A DNA stretch of 64,000 nucleotides, from assembly GCA_050740455.1 (NCBI GenBank), contig JBOIDF010000009.1, forward strand, positions 1-64,000, given 5' to 3'. A model generated the notes under the pieces. That model did no database searches and was not told where the DNA came from. It worked only from the letters and a program-made list of their open reading frames with translations. A program made the position numbers and the translations under genes. The first letter of the stretch is position 1, and every line of letters begins with the position of its first letter. The DNA is from USCg-Taylor sp050740455 (lineage in GTDB: Bacteria; Pseudomonadota; Gammaproteobacteria; JACCXJ01). Of the stretch, positions 8,796 through 16,762 are shown in pieces.

Positions 8796-9607
8796 GTAAT
8801 CACCGAACGAAGGGTGACCGGACGAAGCTTGGCAGCGTTGATGGCGTCGAGCAACCGTGGCAAGACATCGAGAACAACCGCATCGCCGCCGGTGGTGCGG
8901 GCTGCATTGCCGTCATGGAGGAGCAAGATGTCGCCCCCGTTCAGTCCGCGCAGCAGTCTCGCGGAAACCGATTCCGCATTGCCGTCGCGGGTGTCGAAGC
9001 CGCGGCGGGTCCAGCTCACCAGGCGCAGGCCGAGGCGCCAGAGCGCCGGATCGAGCAAGGGGTTGCGCAAGCCTGCGGGGGCACGGAAGAACCAGGGGCG
9101 CATCTCGGTGATCGCGGCCAATGTGTCCTGGGCGGCTTCGATCTCTCGGACGAAGCCGCGGAGTCCAAGCAGTGCGAAGTCGCGCCGGTGACGCAGGCTA
9201 TGGTTTTCCACTGCGTGGCCGCGCTGGACGATTTCTCTGCTCAGATCGGGGTGGCGCATCGCCCGCTCGCCGATGCAGAAGAAGGTGGCTTTCACGCCGT
9301 GCCGGTCGAGGAGATCCAGGACTTCGGGTGTAACCGCTGGGTCGGGGCCGTCGTCGATGGTAATGGATATCTCACCCCGCGCTGCGGCTTCGGGCGGTAG
9401 TCGCTTCCAGTTCGGTCCCAGTAGACTACACCGCGGCCACAGCCCGGCGATGGTCAGCATCGCCTGGTCGGTGACGACGGCGCCGGCGGTCCACGGCCAG
9501 GCTTCTGGGCGGAGGATCGTCGCCACCACCGCGCCGGCGTGCAGAAGCGCGGACGCCTTGATCAGGGGAGCCGGACGCCAGCGGCGGTCGTCGGGTAAAG
9601 TCGTCAT
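8792..9607 (-). CDS. polysaccharide deacetylase (NodB-type, CE4) with N-terminal membrane segments
   Basis: Metal-dependent deacetylase of N-acetylated sugars. Of 271 residues, about 15-60 form one or two membrane helices. The NodB domain starts near 78: SITIDDGPDP carries the catalytic and metal aspartates (85/86), and HAVENHSLRH supplies the metal histidines (136 and 140). FFRAPAGLRNP is motif 3, WTRRGFDT motif 4 and GGDILLLHD motif 5. The set is complete, so activity is expected. It is the first gene of the leftward operon with a methyltransferase, an LPG-synthase-like membrane protein and a patatin-like hydrolase, facing a glycosyltransferase. Confidence 0.88.
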   Translation of the reverse strand: MTTLPDDRRWRPAPLIKASALLHAGAVVATILRPEAWPWTAGAVVTDQAMLTIAGLWPRCSLLGPNWKRLPPEAAARGEISITIDDGPDPAVTPEVLDLLDRHGVKATFFCIGERAMRHPDLSREIVQRGHAVENHSLRHRRDFALLGLRGFVREIEAAQDTLAAITEMRPWFFRAPAGLRNPLLDPALWRLGLRLVSWTRRGFDTRDGNAESVSARLLRGLNGGDILLLHDGNAARTTGGDAVVLDVLPRLLDAINAAKLRPVTLRSVIT

Positions 9608-9706
9608 GAGTAAGGATGATTTGGATCGCCTGGGCCAAGATCCTCTAGTCAGTTCATACGAATGGCCTTACCCTATAAAAATGCCGGTGAACACGGTCCT
9701 CGCGAT

Positions 9707-10489
9707 ATGAACGGCGTCGTTACCGTCATTCCTGCCTACAATGAAGCGCGGACTCTGCGCGCCGTCGTCGTGGGGGTCTTGCGCCATTGCCCCCAGGTCA
9801 TTGTCGTTGACGACGGCTCCACGGACGGCACCGCCGCCAGCGTCGCCGATCTACCGATCACCCTGGTACGCAATCCGCGCAACCTCGGTAAGGCCGCGAG
9901 CCTCTGGTCCGGCATGCGGGCGGCGCTCCGTCACGGGGCCTCGGCGGTGATTACCCTGGACGCCGACGGCCAGCACCGGCCGGAAGATATTCCGCGATTC
10001 CTGGCCCTGGCGCAAGCCCACCCGCGGGAGATCATCACCGGCTCGCGCCTCGCGGAGAAGGCCGCCTTTCCCCGTAAGCGCTATATCGCCAACAAGATCG
10101 CCAATTTCTGGATCTCGTGGGCCGCCGGTTACGCCGTCGACGACAGTCAATGCGGTTTCCGCCTGTACCCTGCCGGTCTTCTGCGGCGCTTGGATCTTCG
10201 ATCCGAAGGCTTTGTGTTGGAAAGCGAGATCTTGATCCAGGGGGCCCAGCGGGGGTGTCTAAGCTTGTTCTTGCCGATTCCGGCCCTCTACGCGGGCAAT
10301 GGCCGTCCCAGTCATTTCCGCGCGGTCAAGGACATCGCGCTCATTACCCGGATGGTGGCCCGCAGCTTACTTTCCCGCTGGCTCTATCTACCGGGATTAT
10401 ACCGGGGCGTGATCCGGCCGCAAGCGTGGCAGCGCAAACGCATGGGCGCGAACGCCGTCCCTGGCACCCGGCTCTTGCGTGACGCGTGA
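9707..10489 (+). CDS. glycosyltransferase family 2 (dolichyl-phosphate-mannose-synthase-like)
   Basis: GT-A fold transferase, likely moving a sugar from an NDP-sugar to a polyprenyl-phosphate or lipid acceptor. Numbering from the ATG at 9707: VIPAYNEA at 7-14, VVDDGSTDGT at 33-42, LDADGQH (DxD) at 84-90, then ITGSRL and DDSQCGFRLYP. No C-terminal membrane domain is evident, so it resembles the soluble DPM1-like group. A start at 9662 is possible, but the family homology begins at MNGVVTVIPA. It is divergent from the deacetylase operon with about 100 bases between, room for a shared control region. Confidence 0.85.
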   Translation: MNGVVTVIPAYNEARTLRAVVVGVLRHCPQVIVVDDGSTDGTAASVADLPITLVRNPRNLGKAASLWSGMRAALRHGASAVITLDADGQHRPEDIPRFLALAQAHPREIITGSRLAEKAAFPRKRYIANKIANFWISWAAGYAVDDSQCGFRLYPAGLLRRLDLRSEGFVLESEILIQGAQRGCLSLFLPIPALYAGNGRPSHFRAVKDIALITRMVARSLLSRWLYLPGLYRGVIRPQAWQRKRMGANAVPGTRLLRDA

Positions 10490-10490
10490 G

Positions 10491-10518
10491 AGCTTGTGAA
10501 AAAATCTGCTGCGCTCGG
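10491..10518 (+). repeat. solo end of foldback-type dispersed repeat
   Basis: AGCTTGTGAAAAAATC followed by TGCTGCGCTCGG, 1 base past the stop of the glycosyltransferase gene. It matches 6094-6122 and the ends of the element at 52357-52496. Confidence 0.75.
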
Positions 10519-10558
10519 GATGTGGAAGCGCCGTTACACGCGCCCCACGCATGGCGTA

Positions 10559-11347
10559 TTAGCCGGGACAGGCGTCGATGGCCGTCACCAGCTGATCATG
10601 AATCCAACGCCTTAAAAACCCCGCCGCGCGCTGAGCGACCTCATGCTCGGGCAGCCAACGGCACAGCCCTTCACAGAGATCACCGAAGCGCGTGCCGTTC
10701 TGGACCGCATCGAGCGCCCAGGCTTCTTCGCCCTCCAGCGAGCGGAAAAAGGTTTTCAGTTCTTGACGCCAGATTAGCCACGCCAGCGGGTGCGGGTAGG
10801 CGAGGGGTGTTCCCGGAGTCTCATGGCGATCGGCGGCCTGCCAGATCTCGGCTACGTTCCAGCCGAGATCCAAGCGCCGCACCGATGGGTGCAGGGCGAG
10901 GCCGATGGTAGACCACGCGGCAGGCGCAAGCTGGGCGAGTGACTCCGCCGTCAGAGGCGGTGCGTGCGCGGCATCGAAGGCCTCACCCAGCTGCCATTCA
11001 AAAGCCGCTAGTTCCGAAAGCCAAGGTTCATTGCGGAAATCGTCGGACGACGCGAGAAAAGCGCGGAGATGCTGCCCGAAGTAGCGTATGGAAAAATGCC
11101 CGGAGGGATAAGCATCGGTATAGGCCGCGGCCAAGTGAGCGAAGCGCTCCGCGCCGAGCATGGCCAGCAATGCGGGAAAGTCGCTCGCCAAGGCATCTTG
11201 GAGCCGTAGACGGTAGGCGTTAGCGTAAATCTCGAGGCGCGTCTCGGCGCTTACCGAGGGGCTCGCCAGCACTTCGGCTTGCGCGCCCCGGCGGCGCGCA
11301 AGCACATAGGCTTGAATGGATTGCTGTAGCTCACGCAAGCTCGGCAT
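10559..11347 (-). CDS. bufC: bufferin biosynthesis partner protein BufC (DUF2063/HvfC-like)
   Basis: 262 residues from ATG 11347 (MPSLRELQQSIQAYVL). The N-terminal part has the DUF2063 pattern: SAETRLEIYANAYRLRLQDAL, then DFPALLAMLG, YTDAYPSGHFSIRYFG and WLSELAAFEWQL. In bufferin operons this protein is the partner of the DUF692 enzyme and helps it recognise the precursor peptide. The gene overlaps the end of bufB by 17 bases, showing tight coupling. Annotations of this family as DNA-binding are misleading. No DoxX-type bufD gene follows; a dispersed-repeat end and the glycosyltransferase lie downstream. Confidence 0.88.
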   Translation of the reverse strand: MPSLRELQQSIQAYVLARRRGAQAEVLASPSVSAETRLEIYANAYRLRLQDALASDFPALLAMLGAERFAHLAAAYTDAYPSGHFSIRYFGQHLRAFLASSDDFRNEPWLSELAAFEWQLGEAFDAAHAPPLTAESLAQLAPAAWSTIGLALHPSVRRLDLGWNVAEIWQAADRHETPGTPLAYPHPLAWLIWRQELKTFFRSLEGEEAWALDAVQNGTRFGDLCEGLCRWLPEHEVAQRAAGFLRRWIHDQLVTAIDACPG

Positions 11348-12215
11348 GGACGTCACGGCCGGCCGAGGAATCGGGCGGCGGGAGCGCTTGCGTGGCGATT
11401 CCCGCAGCCTGCGCCAGCTCCGCAAGCAAGTCCTCGAAGGGGGGAATATTATCATCGCGCTCGATCATGGTAGACACCTTGCCAAAAAGCGTAATCGCCC
11501 TGGCATAAAGGTCCCACACGGGATCGATTATGGGCTCGTCGTGAGTATCGATGCGGTAGGCTCCATAATCACGGTGACCGGCGAGATGAAATTGCTGCAC
11601 CCGGGTGAGTGGCAGATGTTCGAGGTAGGTGTACGGATCGAACGCATGGTTGCAAGCGCTGACGTACACGTTGTTGATGTCGAGCAGGAGCAGGCAATCG
11701 GATTCCTCGGCGAGGGCTCCGAGAAACTCCCATTCCGGCATTTCCGAGGCGCGGTAGTCGAGGTAGCTCGACACGTTTTCCAACAGGATCCGCCGTCCCA
11801 GGTACTCTTGAACCTGGCGCACGCGCCCGGCGACATGATGCATAGCCTCGGCAGTGTAAGGCAAGGGCATTAAATCGTGCAGGTTAACGGGTTTCATTCC
11901 GGTCCAGCACAGATGATCGGAAATCCAGGCGGGCTCGATGCGATCGGCCAAGGTCTTAAGTTGCTTGAGGTAGCCCACATCGAGCGGATCCGTCCCGCCG
12001 ATGGAAAGCGAGACGCCGTGCATCACGATCGGATAATCGGCGCGGATGCGTTCGAGGTAATCGACGGGCTTGCCGCCGGCCACCATAAAGTTTTCAGAGA
12101 CTATTTCGAACCACCCGAGCGGTGGCTGGGTGGCGAGGACGGCTTCGTAATGCTCCTTGCGGAGACCGAGGCCAAAACCGAGTGCCGGAAATCGCTTTTC
12201 CGAAATGGGGAACAT
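11331..12215 (-). CDS. bufB: multinuclear non-heme iron oxidative enzyme BufB (DUF692, MNIO)
   Basis: TIM-barrel enzyme of the DUF692 family that oxidatively modifies cysteines of bufferin-type precursors. About 294 residues from ATG 12215 (MFPISEKRFPALGFGLGLR). Candidate metal ligands are in the expected series: VMHGVSLSIGG, ISDHLCW, LLENVSSY, DINNVYV, HLAGHRD, DTHDEPI and MIERDDN. A start at 12248 is possible, but those extra 11 codons lie inside a perfect hairpin (12221-12245), so I prefer 12215. It follows the precursor gene and overlaps bufC. Confidence 0.9.
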   Translation of the reverse strand: MFPISEKRFPALGFGLGLRKEHYEAVLATQPPLGWFEIVSENFMVAGGKPVDYLERIRADYPIVMHGVSLSIGGTDPLDVGYLKQLKTLADRIEPAWISDHLCWTGMKPVNLHDLMPLPYTAEAMHHVAGRVRQVQEYLGRRILLENVSSYLDYRASEMPEWEFLGALAEESDCLLLLDINNVYVSACNHAFDPYTYLEHLPLTRVQQFHLAGHRDYGAYRIDTHDEPIIDPVWDLYARAITLFGKVSTMIERDDNIPPFEDLLAELAQAAGIATQALPPPDSSAGRDVHAELA

Positions 12216-12220
12216 TGGAC

Positions 12221-12245
12221 AGGCGGGGCCGAACCGGCCCCGCCT
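12221..12245 (-). promoter_or_regulatory. strong intercistronic hairpin between bufA and bufB
   Basis: AGGCGGGGCCG, a 3-base loop, then CGGCCCCGCCT: a perfect 11-bp GC-rich stem. It lies between the bufA stop (12261) and the bufB start and has no U-run. It would fit an mRNA-stability or partial-attenuation element that keeps precursor transcript in excess over enzyme transcript. The role is inferred. Confidence 0.7.
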
Positions 12246-12260
12246 CAACCTCTCTGACCC

Positions 12261-12521
12261 TTATTCGGTCACTTTGCCGCCTTTAGTCTCGCACTCCTCC
12301 TTGGTCAAGGATACCCAGCCTTGTCCGGAGCACGCGTTTTTCCCTTGACAGGCGTTAAGATCGGCTTTGGTATTGCACTCCGAGGTGCCTTTGCAGGCGT
12401 TAACGCCGCTGCATTTTACCTTACCTTCGGCGGCAGGGTGGACGTCTTCCGCCAGTATGGGATGGCTCACGAATAACGCCGCGGCAGCCGTGGCCAATAA
12501 AACGCCCTTGGTATTTTTCAT
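12261..12521 (-). CDS. bufA: bufferin-type precursor peptide, BufA2-like
   Basis: 86-residue precursor of a periplasmic copper-binding RiPP. Residues 1-24 form a Sec signal (MKNTKGVLLATAAAALFV, ending HPILA before EDVHPAAEG). The core has six cysteines: VKCSG, NACKG, SECNT, NACQG, NACSG and EECETK, so the motif NACxG occurs three times, followed by the conserved end GQGWVSLTKEEC and KGGKV. A strong AGGAGG lies a few bases before the ATG. In characterised systems the DUF692 enzyme turns core cysteines into thiooxazole-type heterocycles that bind copper; here that is inferred from the operon. Confidence 0.88.
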   Translation of the reverse strand: MKNTKGVLLATAAAALFVSHPILAEDVHPAAEGKVKCSGVNACKGTSECNTKADLNACQGKNACSGQGWVSLTKEECETKGGKVTE

Positions 12522-12552
12522 ACGATGGCCTCCTGATGGTGAATAGATAAGC

Positions 12553-12588
12553 CGGCCTGCTATCGAGTCCTGTTCGATAGCGGGCCGT
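12553..12588 (-). promoter_or_regulatory. inverted repeat in the bufA leader
   Basis: GGCCTGCTATCGA and TTCGATAGCGGGCC (plus-strand text) form a long stem about 30 bases upstream of the bufA start codon. It may be an operator or a structured 5' leader. No known riboswitch was recognised. Confidence 0.45.
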
Positions 12589-13043
12589 TCAACGCATGCG
12601 CAGTAGATGTTCTTTCAGACTGCGCTTCCCCAGCATTCTTCCATGAACGCCGCTCAAGCGGTATTCGTTGTCTGCGTACCACGGCCGGTGCTGCAGCGGT
12701 CAAATTCTGGAATGTTCTTTATGACCATAAGCACCGCAAAGGGGTATGCCAAAGGGCGGGTTCGTCAGGATGTTAGCGGTGCGTAATTATCAGCGTCTTT
12801 GGGCTCGCAATGCGGTCATCACGGCGAATTTCCCTACTCCGACCTTGGCCGCCTGACAAAGTTCAATGCCCCGCGCCACGGTGACCGTGTTAACCACGTT
12901 ATCAGGCGAGCTCAGCCGGCGTTCGTGTCAAGCGGCTGAAAACTCATCTCGTTACCGCTATGCTGTCGCCCATAAAAGCAGCGGCGTCTCGTGTTACCGG
13001 TAGGTCGCCGCCCGTCGCGACGGTTTGAAATCCGCAGGGGGGA
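12589..13043. other. intergenic region between divergent bufA and exchanger genes
   Basis: About 450 bases without a recognisable gene. It should hold the promoters of the leftward buf operon and the rightward exchanger gene; no confident -35/-10 pair could be assigned. Confidence 0.35.
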
Positions 13044-14066
13044 ATGGTAGACGTCATGATATACGTGGAACTAGTGGGCATGCTGCTCGTTATTCTCCTG
13101 GCCGCCGAGATTTTCACCAATGCGCTGGAACATCTGGGTGAAAAACTGAAAATCTCCGAAGGAGTGACGGGCTCGCTGTTTGCCGCTGTCGGCACCGCCA
13201 TGCCGGAGAGCATGGTCCCCATTCTCGCTATCTTTGCCGGGACTGAACATGCGGACGTCAACGAAGAGATAGGAGTCGGGGCGATCATCGGCGCACCGCT
13301 GATGCTCTCCACGCTGTCCTTATGCCTGATGGGCTTGTCGGTCGTCTGGGAGCGCGGGCCTAAAGGTTGGCTCACGCCCGAGAAAACCGGGCTCGCTCGG
13401 GACCTAAATTTCTTCTTGCTGGCCTTCGGCATCGCTGCCGGGGCGCTTTTTATCCCGCGAGAACCCCACCATTTCGTCACTTTGAAGGTTATGCTGGGCC
13501 TGACCCTGGTGCTCATTTATTTCATCTATGTCATGCTGACGCTGCGGGTGTCGGCGCAATTGGTTAAGGATGGCCACGGTACGCAGGCGCATACGGATAT
13601 GTATCTCTGCCGCCTCGGCCTGCCCGACCACATGCTGGTCCTGTTAATTCAGATCGCTATTGGGCTCGGGTTATTGGTCGCCGGCGCGGAAGGGTTTATT
13701 CATAATGTAGATGAAGTGGCGCGCGAGATCGGCGTTTCAGCGCTGTTGCTGTCGCTCTTGATCATCCCGATCGCGACCGAGCTTCCCGAGAAGGTGAACA
13801 GCATTCTCTGGATCCGCCGCAACAAAGACACACTGGCGTTCGGAAACATCACGGGCGCAATGGTGTTTCAGGGTACGATACTTCCGGCCATCGGTATCCT
13901 ATTGACACCGTGGGATTTGCGCCTGGAGGTATTCACGGGGGTGCTCGTCACCTTAGTCGCCGCCCTATGGCTGAGGCTGGCACTCCGGGTGGGGAGGCTC
14001 TACGTCTGGCAGCTCGCCATTAACGGTAGCCTCTATGCTGCCTATCTCATCGCGGTCCTGGGGTAG
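13044..14066 (+). CDS. sodium/calcium exchanger family protein (CaCA)
   Basis: Inner-membrane cation antiporter of 340 residues with about ten helices in two inverted halves. The two alpha-repeats are visible: GTAMPESMVPILAIF followed by GVGAIIGAPLMLS (about 52-96), and IATELPEKVNSILW followed by FGNITGAMVFQGT (about 246-280). The acidic residues in PES and PEK are the expected ion ligands. The first repeat is closer to the bacterial YrbG-like group than to eukaryotic NCX. GGGGGAATGGTAG precedes the ATG; a second ATG at 13056 is possible. The gene is followed 42 bases later by cstA. Confidence 0.82.
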   Translation: MVDVMIYVELVGMLLVILLAAEIFTNALEHLGEKLKISEGVTGSLFAAVGTAMPESMVPILAIFAGTEHADVNEEIGVGAIIGAPLMLSTLSLCLMGLSVVWERGPKGWLTPEKTGLARDLNFFLLAFGIAAGALFIPREPHHFVTLKVMLGLTLVLIYFIYVMLTLRVSAQLVKDGHGTQAHTDMYLCRLGLPDHMLVLLIQIAIGLGLLVAGAEGFIHNVDEVAREIGVSALLLSLLIIPIATELPEKVNSILWIRRNKDTLAFGNITGAMVFQGTILPAIGILLTPWDLRLEVFTGVLVTLVAALWLRLALRVGRLYVWQLAINGSLYAAYLIAVLG

Positions 14067-14108
14067 CGTTCTAACGGCGCGCCTCCGGCCACTAAACCAC
14101 TGAAGCTC

Positions 14109-16214
14109 ATGAACCAGAAAAAGAATCGCGACCGAGCACCATCTGCACGCGTGATATTGCAGGCATGCCTGTGGCTGGGAGTCTCCATCCTCGGGGCGAG
14201 CGCGGTGGGCGCCATCGCGCTGCATCGAGGTGAAACCATCAACGGCCTTTGGTTTATCGTCGCCGCACTATGCATTTACGCATTAGGTTACCGCTTTTAC
14301 AGCGCCTTTATCGCCGCCAAGGTGCTGGCTTTGGATGGCACTCGCGCGACTCCCGCCGAACGGCTTAACGATGGCCGCGACTTTGTCCCCACGCATAAAT
14401 GGATCGTTTTCGGGCACCACTTCGCGGCCATCGCGGGTCCGGGCCCTCTTATCGGGCCGACGCTGGCGGCCCAGTTCGGTTACCTGCCCGGCACCCTATG
14501 GATTTTAGTGGGAGCGGTGCTCGGGGGCTGCGTGCAGGATTTCGTGATCTTGTTTTTCTCGACCCGGCGCGATGGGCGCTCGCTCGGACAGATGGCCCGC
14601 GATGAGCTTGGACCGGTTGGCGGAGCGGTGGCGCTCGCGGGAGTCATGGTCATCATGATTATTCTCATCGCCGTGCTCGGGCTGGTCGTCGTCAACGCGA
14701 TGAAACATAGCCCGTGGGCCACCAGCACCGTCGCCGCGACGATCCCGATTGCCTTATTGATGGGCGCTTATATGCGCGGCATCCGGCCTGGGCGCGTGCT
14801 CGAAGGGACCTGCCTCGGTGTGATTTTGCTGGTGCTCGCGGTCCTCGGCGGAGGGTGGATAGACGCACAGCCATGGCTACGCGTTTGGTTCGATTACGAC
14901 GCTCCGAGCCTGGCACTCATGGTCATTGCCTACGGCTTTGCGGCCTCGGTTCTTCCGGTCTGGCTGTTGCTTGCGCCGCGCGATTACTTATCGACGTTTA
15001 TGAAGATCGGAACCATCGCGGCGCTGGCCGTGGCGATCGTGGTGCTCCAGCCCGAGGTCAAGATGCCTGCGCTCACGCAATTTATCGATGGCACGGGCCC
15101 CATCTTCGGGGGCAAGCTGTTCCCGTTTGTCTTTATCACGGTCGCCTGCGGCGCGATCTCGGGGTTTCACTCACTTGTCGCCTCGGGGACAACGCCGAAG
15201 CTCCTCACCAACGAGCGGGATGTGCGTTTTATCGGCTACGGCGCGATGATGATGGAGTCCTTCGTCGGAATCATGGCGATGGTGGCGGCCACCGTATTGG
15301 AACCCGGGGTGTATTTCGCCATCAATAGCCCGGCGGGTGTCGTCGGGGCGGAGGCGGCCGAAGCCGTGGCAAAGATCACGAGCTGGGGTTTTCCGGTGAC
15401 GGTGGAACAAATGCAATCGCTGGCGGCGTCGATGGGGGAAGCGACGCTGTTCGCGCGCACCGGTGGCGCCCCTTCCTTGGCCGTAGGCATGGCCAGCATT
15501 TTTTCCAGTACCTTCGGTGGCGGTCTTCTGGCCGTGTGGTATCACTTCGCGATCATGTTTGAAGCGTTATTTATCTTGACCACGCTGGACGCGGGTACCC
15601 GTGTCGCACGCTTCATGCTCCAAGACCTCCTGGGGAACCTGATTCCGGCTTTAGGGCGGACCGGTTGGTATCCGAGTGTCTGTCTGACGAGCGCGCTCGT
15701 GGTCGGCGGCTGGGGTTATTTCCTGTATATCGGCACGATTGACCCCCTCGGGGGCATCAATAGTCTCTGGCCGCTCTTCGGGATCTCGAATCAAATGCTC
15801 GCCGCGATCGCGCTTTGCGTTGCGACTACCATCTTGGTCAAGTCCGGACGGGCGCGGTACGCGTGGGTGACCGTGCTGCCTCTGACATGGCTTGTCACCG
15901 TGACGAGCGCCGCCGCTTGGGAGAAGCTTTTCAGCCCCGAGCCGCGGGTCGGGTTTCTCGCGCATGCGCGCGATCTCGGTGAGCAATTGAGCCGCGGCCT
16001 GCTAGCCCCCGACAAAGTAGGGCAGGCGCCGCAGCTTATCTTCAATGACCAACTGGACGCCGCCTTGACGGTGTTGTTCCTCGTCACCACCTGGGTGCTC
16101 GTGATCGAGACCTTGCGGGTGTGTCATGCGGTATGGACCGGGCGCCGGCACCCGCCGCTGACGGAGACACCTCACCTCCCACGGCGCGTGGCCGAAGACT
16201 GGGTGCGGAACTGA
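14109..16214 (+). CDS. cstA: carbon starvation protein CstA family, peptide/pyruvate transporter
   Basis: 701 residues with a membrane topology of about 16-18 helices. Family marks include NGLWFIVAALCIYALGYRFY, the text DFVPTHKWIVFGHHFAAIAG (about 91-110), GPLIGPTLAAQFGYLPGT, CVQDFVILFFSTRRDGRSL, CGAISGFHSLVASGTTPK and the C-terminal WPLFGISNQMLAAIAL. In enteric bacteria CstA/BtsT proteins import peptides or pyruvate on carbon limitation. It probably shares a transcript with the exchanger gene upstream. The small YbdD-type gene that often follows cstA is not present. Confidence 0.92.
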   Translation: MNQKKNRDRAPSARVILQACLWLGVSILGASAVGAIALHRGETINGLWFIVAALCIYALGYRFYSAFIAAKVLALDGTRATPAERLNDGRDFVPTHKWIVFGHHFAAIAGPGPLIGPTLAAQFGYLPGTLWILVGAVLGGCVQDFVILFFSTRRDGRSLGQMARDELGPVGGAVALAGVMVIMIILIAVLGLVVVNAMKHSPWATSTVAATIPIALLMGAYMRGIRPGRVLEGTCLGVILLVLAVLGGGWIDAQPWLRVWFDYDAPSLALMVIAYGFAASVLPVWLLLAPRDYLSTFMKIGTIAALAVAIVVLQPEVKMPALTQFIDGTGPIFGGKLFPFVFITVACGAISGFHSLVASGTTPKLLTNERDVRFIGYGAMMMESFVGIMAMVAATVLEPGVYFAINSPAGVVGAEAAEAVAKITSWGFPVTVEQMQSLAASMGEATLFARTGGAPSLAVGMASIFSSTFGGGLLAVWYHFAIMFEALFILTTLDAGTRVARFMLQDLLGNLIPALGRTGWYPSVCLTSALVVGGWGYFLYIGTIDPLGGINSLWPLFGISNQMLAAIALCVATTILVKSGRARYAWVTVLPLTWLVTVTSAAAWEKLFSPEPRVGFLAHARDLGEQLSRGLLAPDKVGQAPQLIFNDQLDAALTVLFLVTTWVLVIETLRVCHAVWTGRRHPPLTETPHLPRRVAEDWVRN

Positions 16215-16419
16215 GAGGACGGCCAGGGCCCCGATCTCTCTGCGGCTGAAGTGATCGTCTACTATCGTATCTATCGTTTTCTGATTGAACATACCGTGCT
16301 TGCCCAGATGCTCCGGCGACAGCTTACTGAATATCAGTGACTTGAGATCAGCCTGAAGCCACTTGCCCATCGGGCCGATTGAATATATCGATAAACCGCT
16401 GCTCCGCTGCCCCAAAAGC

Positions 16420-16655
16420 CTCCTGATAGCGCATGGCACACCCGACGATTGGTTGGAACAGAATATTTATAGCACGCGTTTCGAGTACGGCCCCCTTCAT
16501 GCTCGTGATCGACCTCATCTTATTCGGCCCGCTTGGGCTGTCCATTTGGGCGATCCAAATGGCTTGGATCCCCTTCTTCGCCGCGGGTGTGGTTTCATCG
16601 AAATGGTGGGAGCTCGATCTCGGCTGGTTGCATATACGAGCTCTCTGCGCGCTCG
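16420..16655 (+). pseudogene. acyl-CoA/fatty acid desaturase N-terminal fragment, frameshifted
   Basis: One frame reads AHGTPDDWLEQNIYSTRF. The next frame continues MLVIDLILFGPLGLSIWAIQ and MAWIPFFAAGVV. Together these match the start of a membrane fatty acid desaturase (GTPDDWLE, then LFG-GLxIWAIQMLWIP). No histidine boxes follow; the text ends within about 20 codons, so only the N-terminal part remains and it is frameshifted. It lies between convergent cstA and the formate dehydrogenase. Confidence 0.6.
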
Positions 16656-16762
16656 GTCTCGCACGGGGTTAAAAAGATAGCTCCGAAGCCGATGCGGGAT
16701 TCTTCTTGAGTTTATCGCGGCTTTTTACGGCCGCTTTCAGTAACCTGCCGGGAACCGCTGCC

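Noticed and set aside
12944..13516. Long minus-strand open frame opposite the Ca2+/Na+ exchanger gene
   Set aside because: It is a mirror of the exchanger coding region; the plus-strand frame has the alpha-repeat motifs and a good start, the minus-strand frame has no family likeness.
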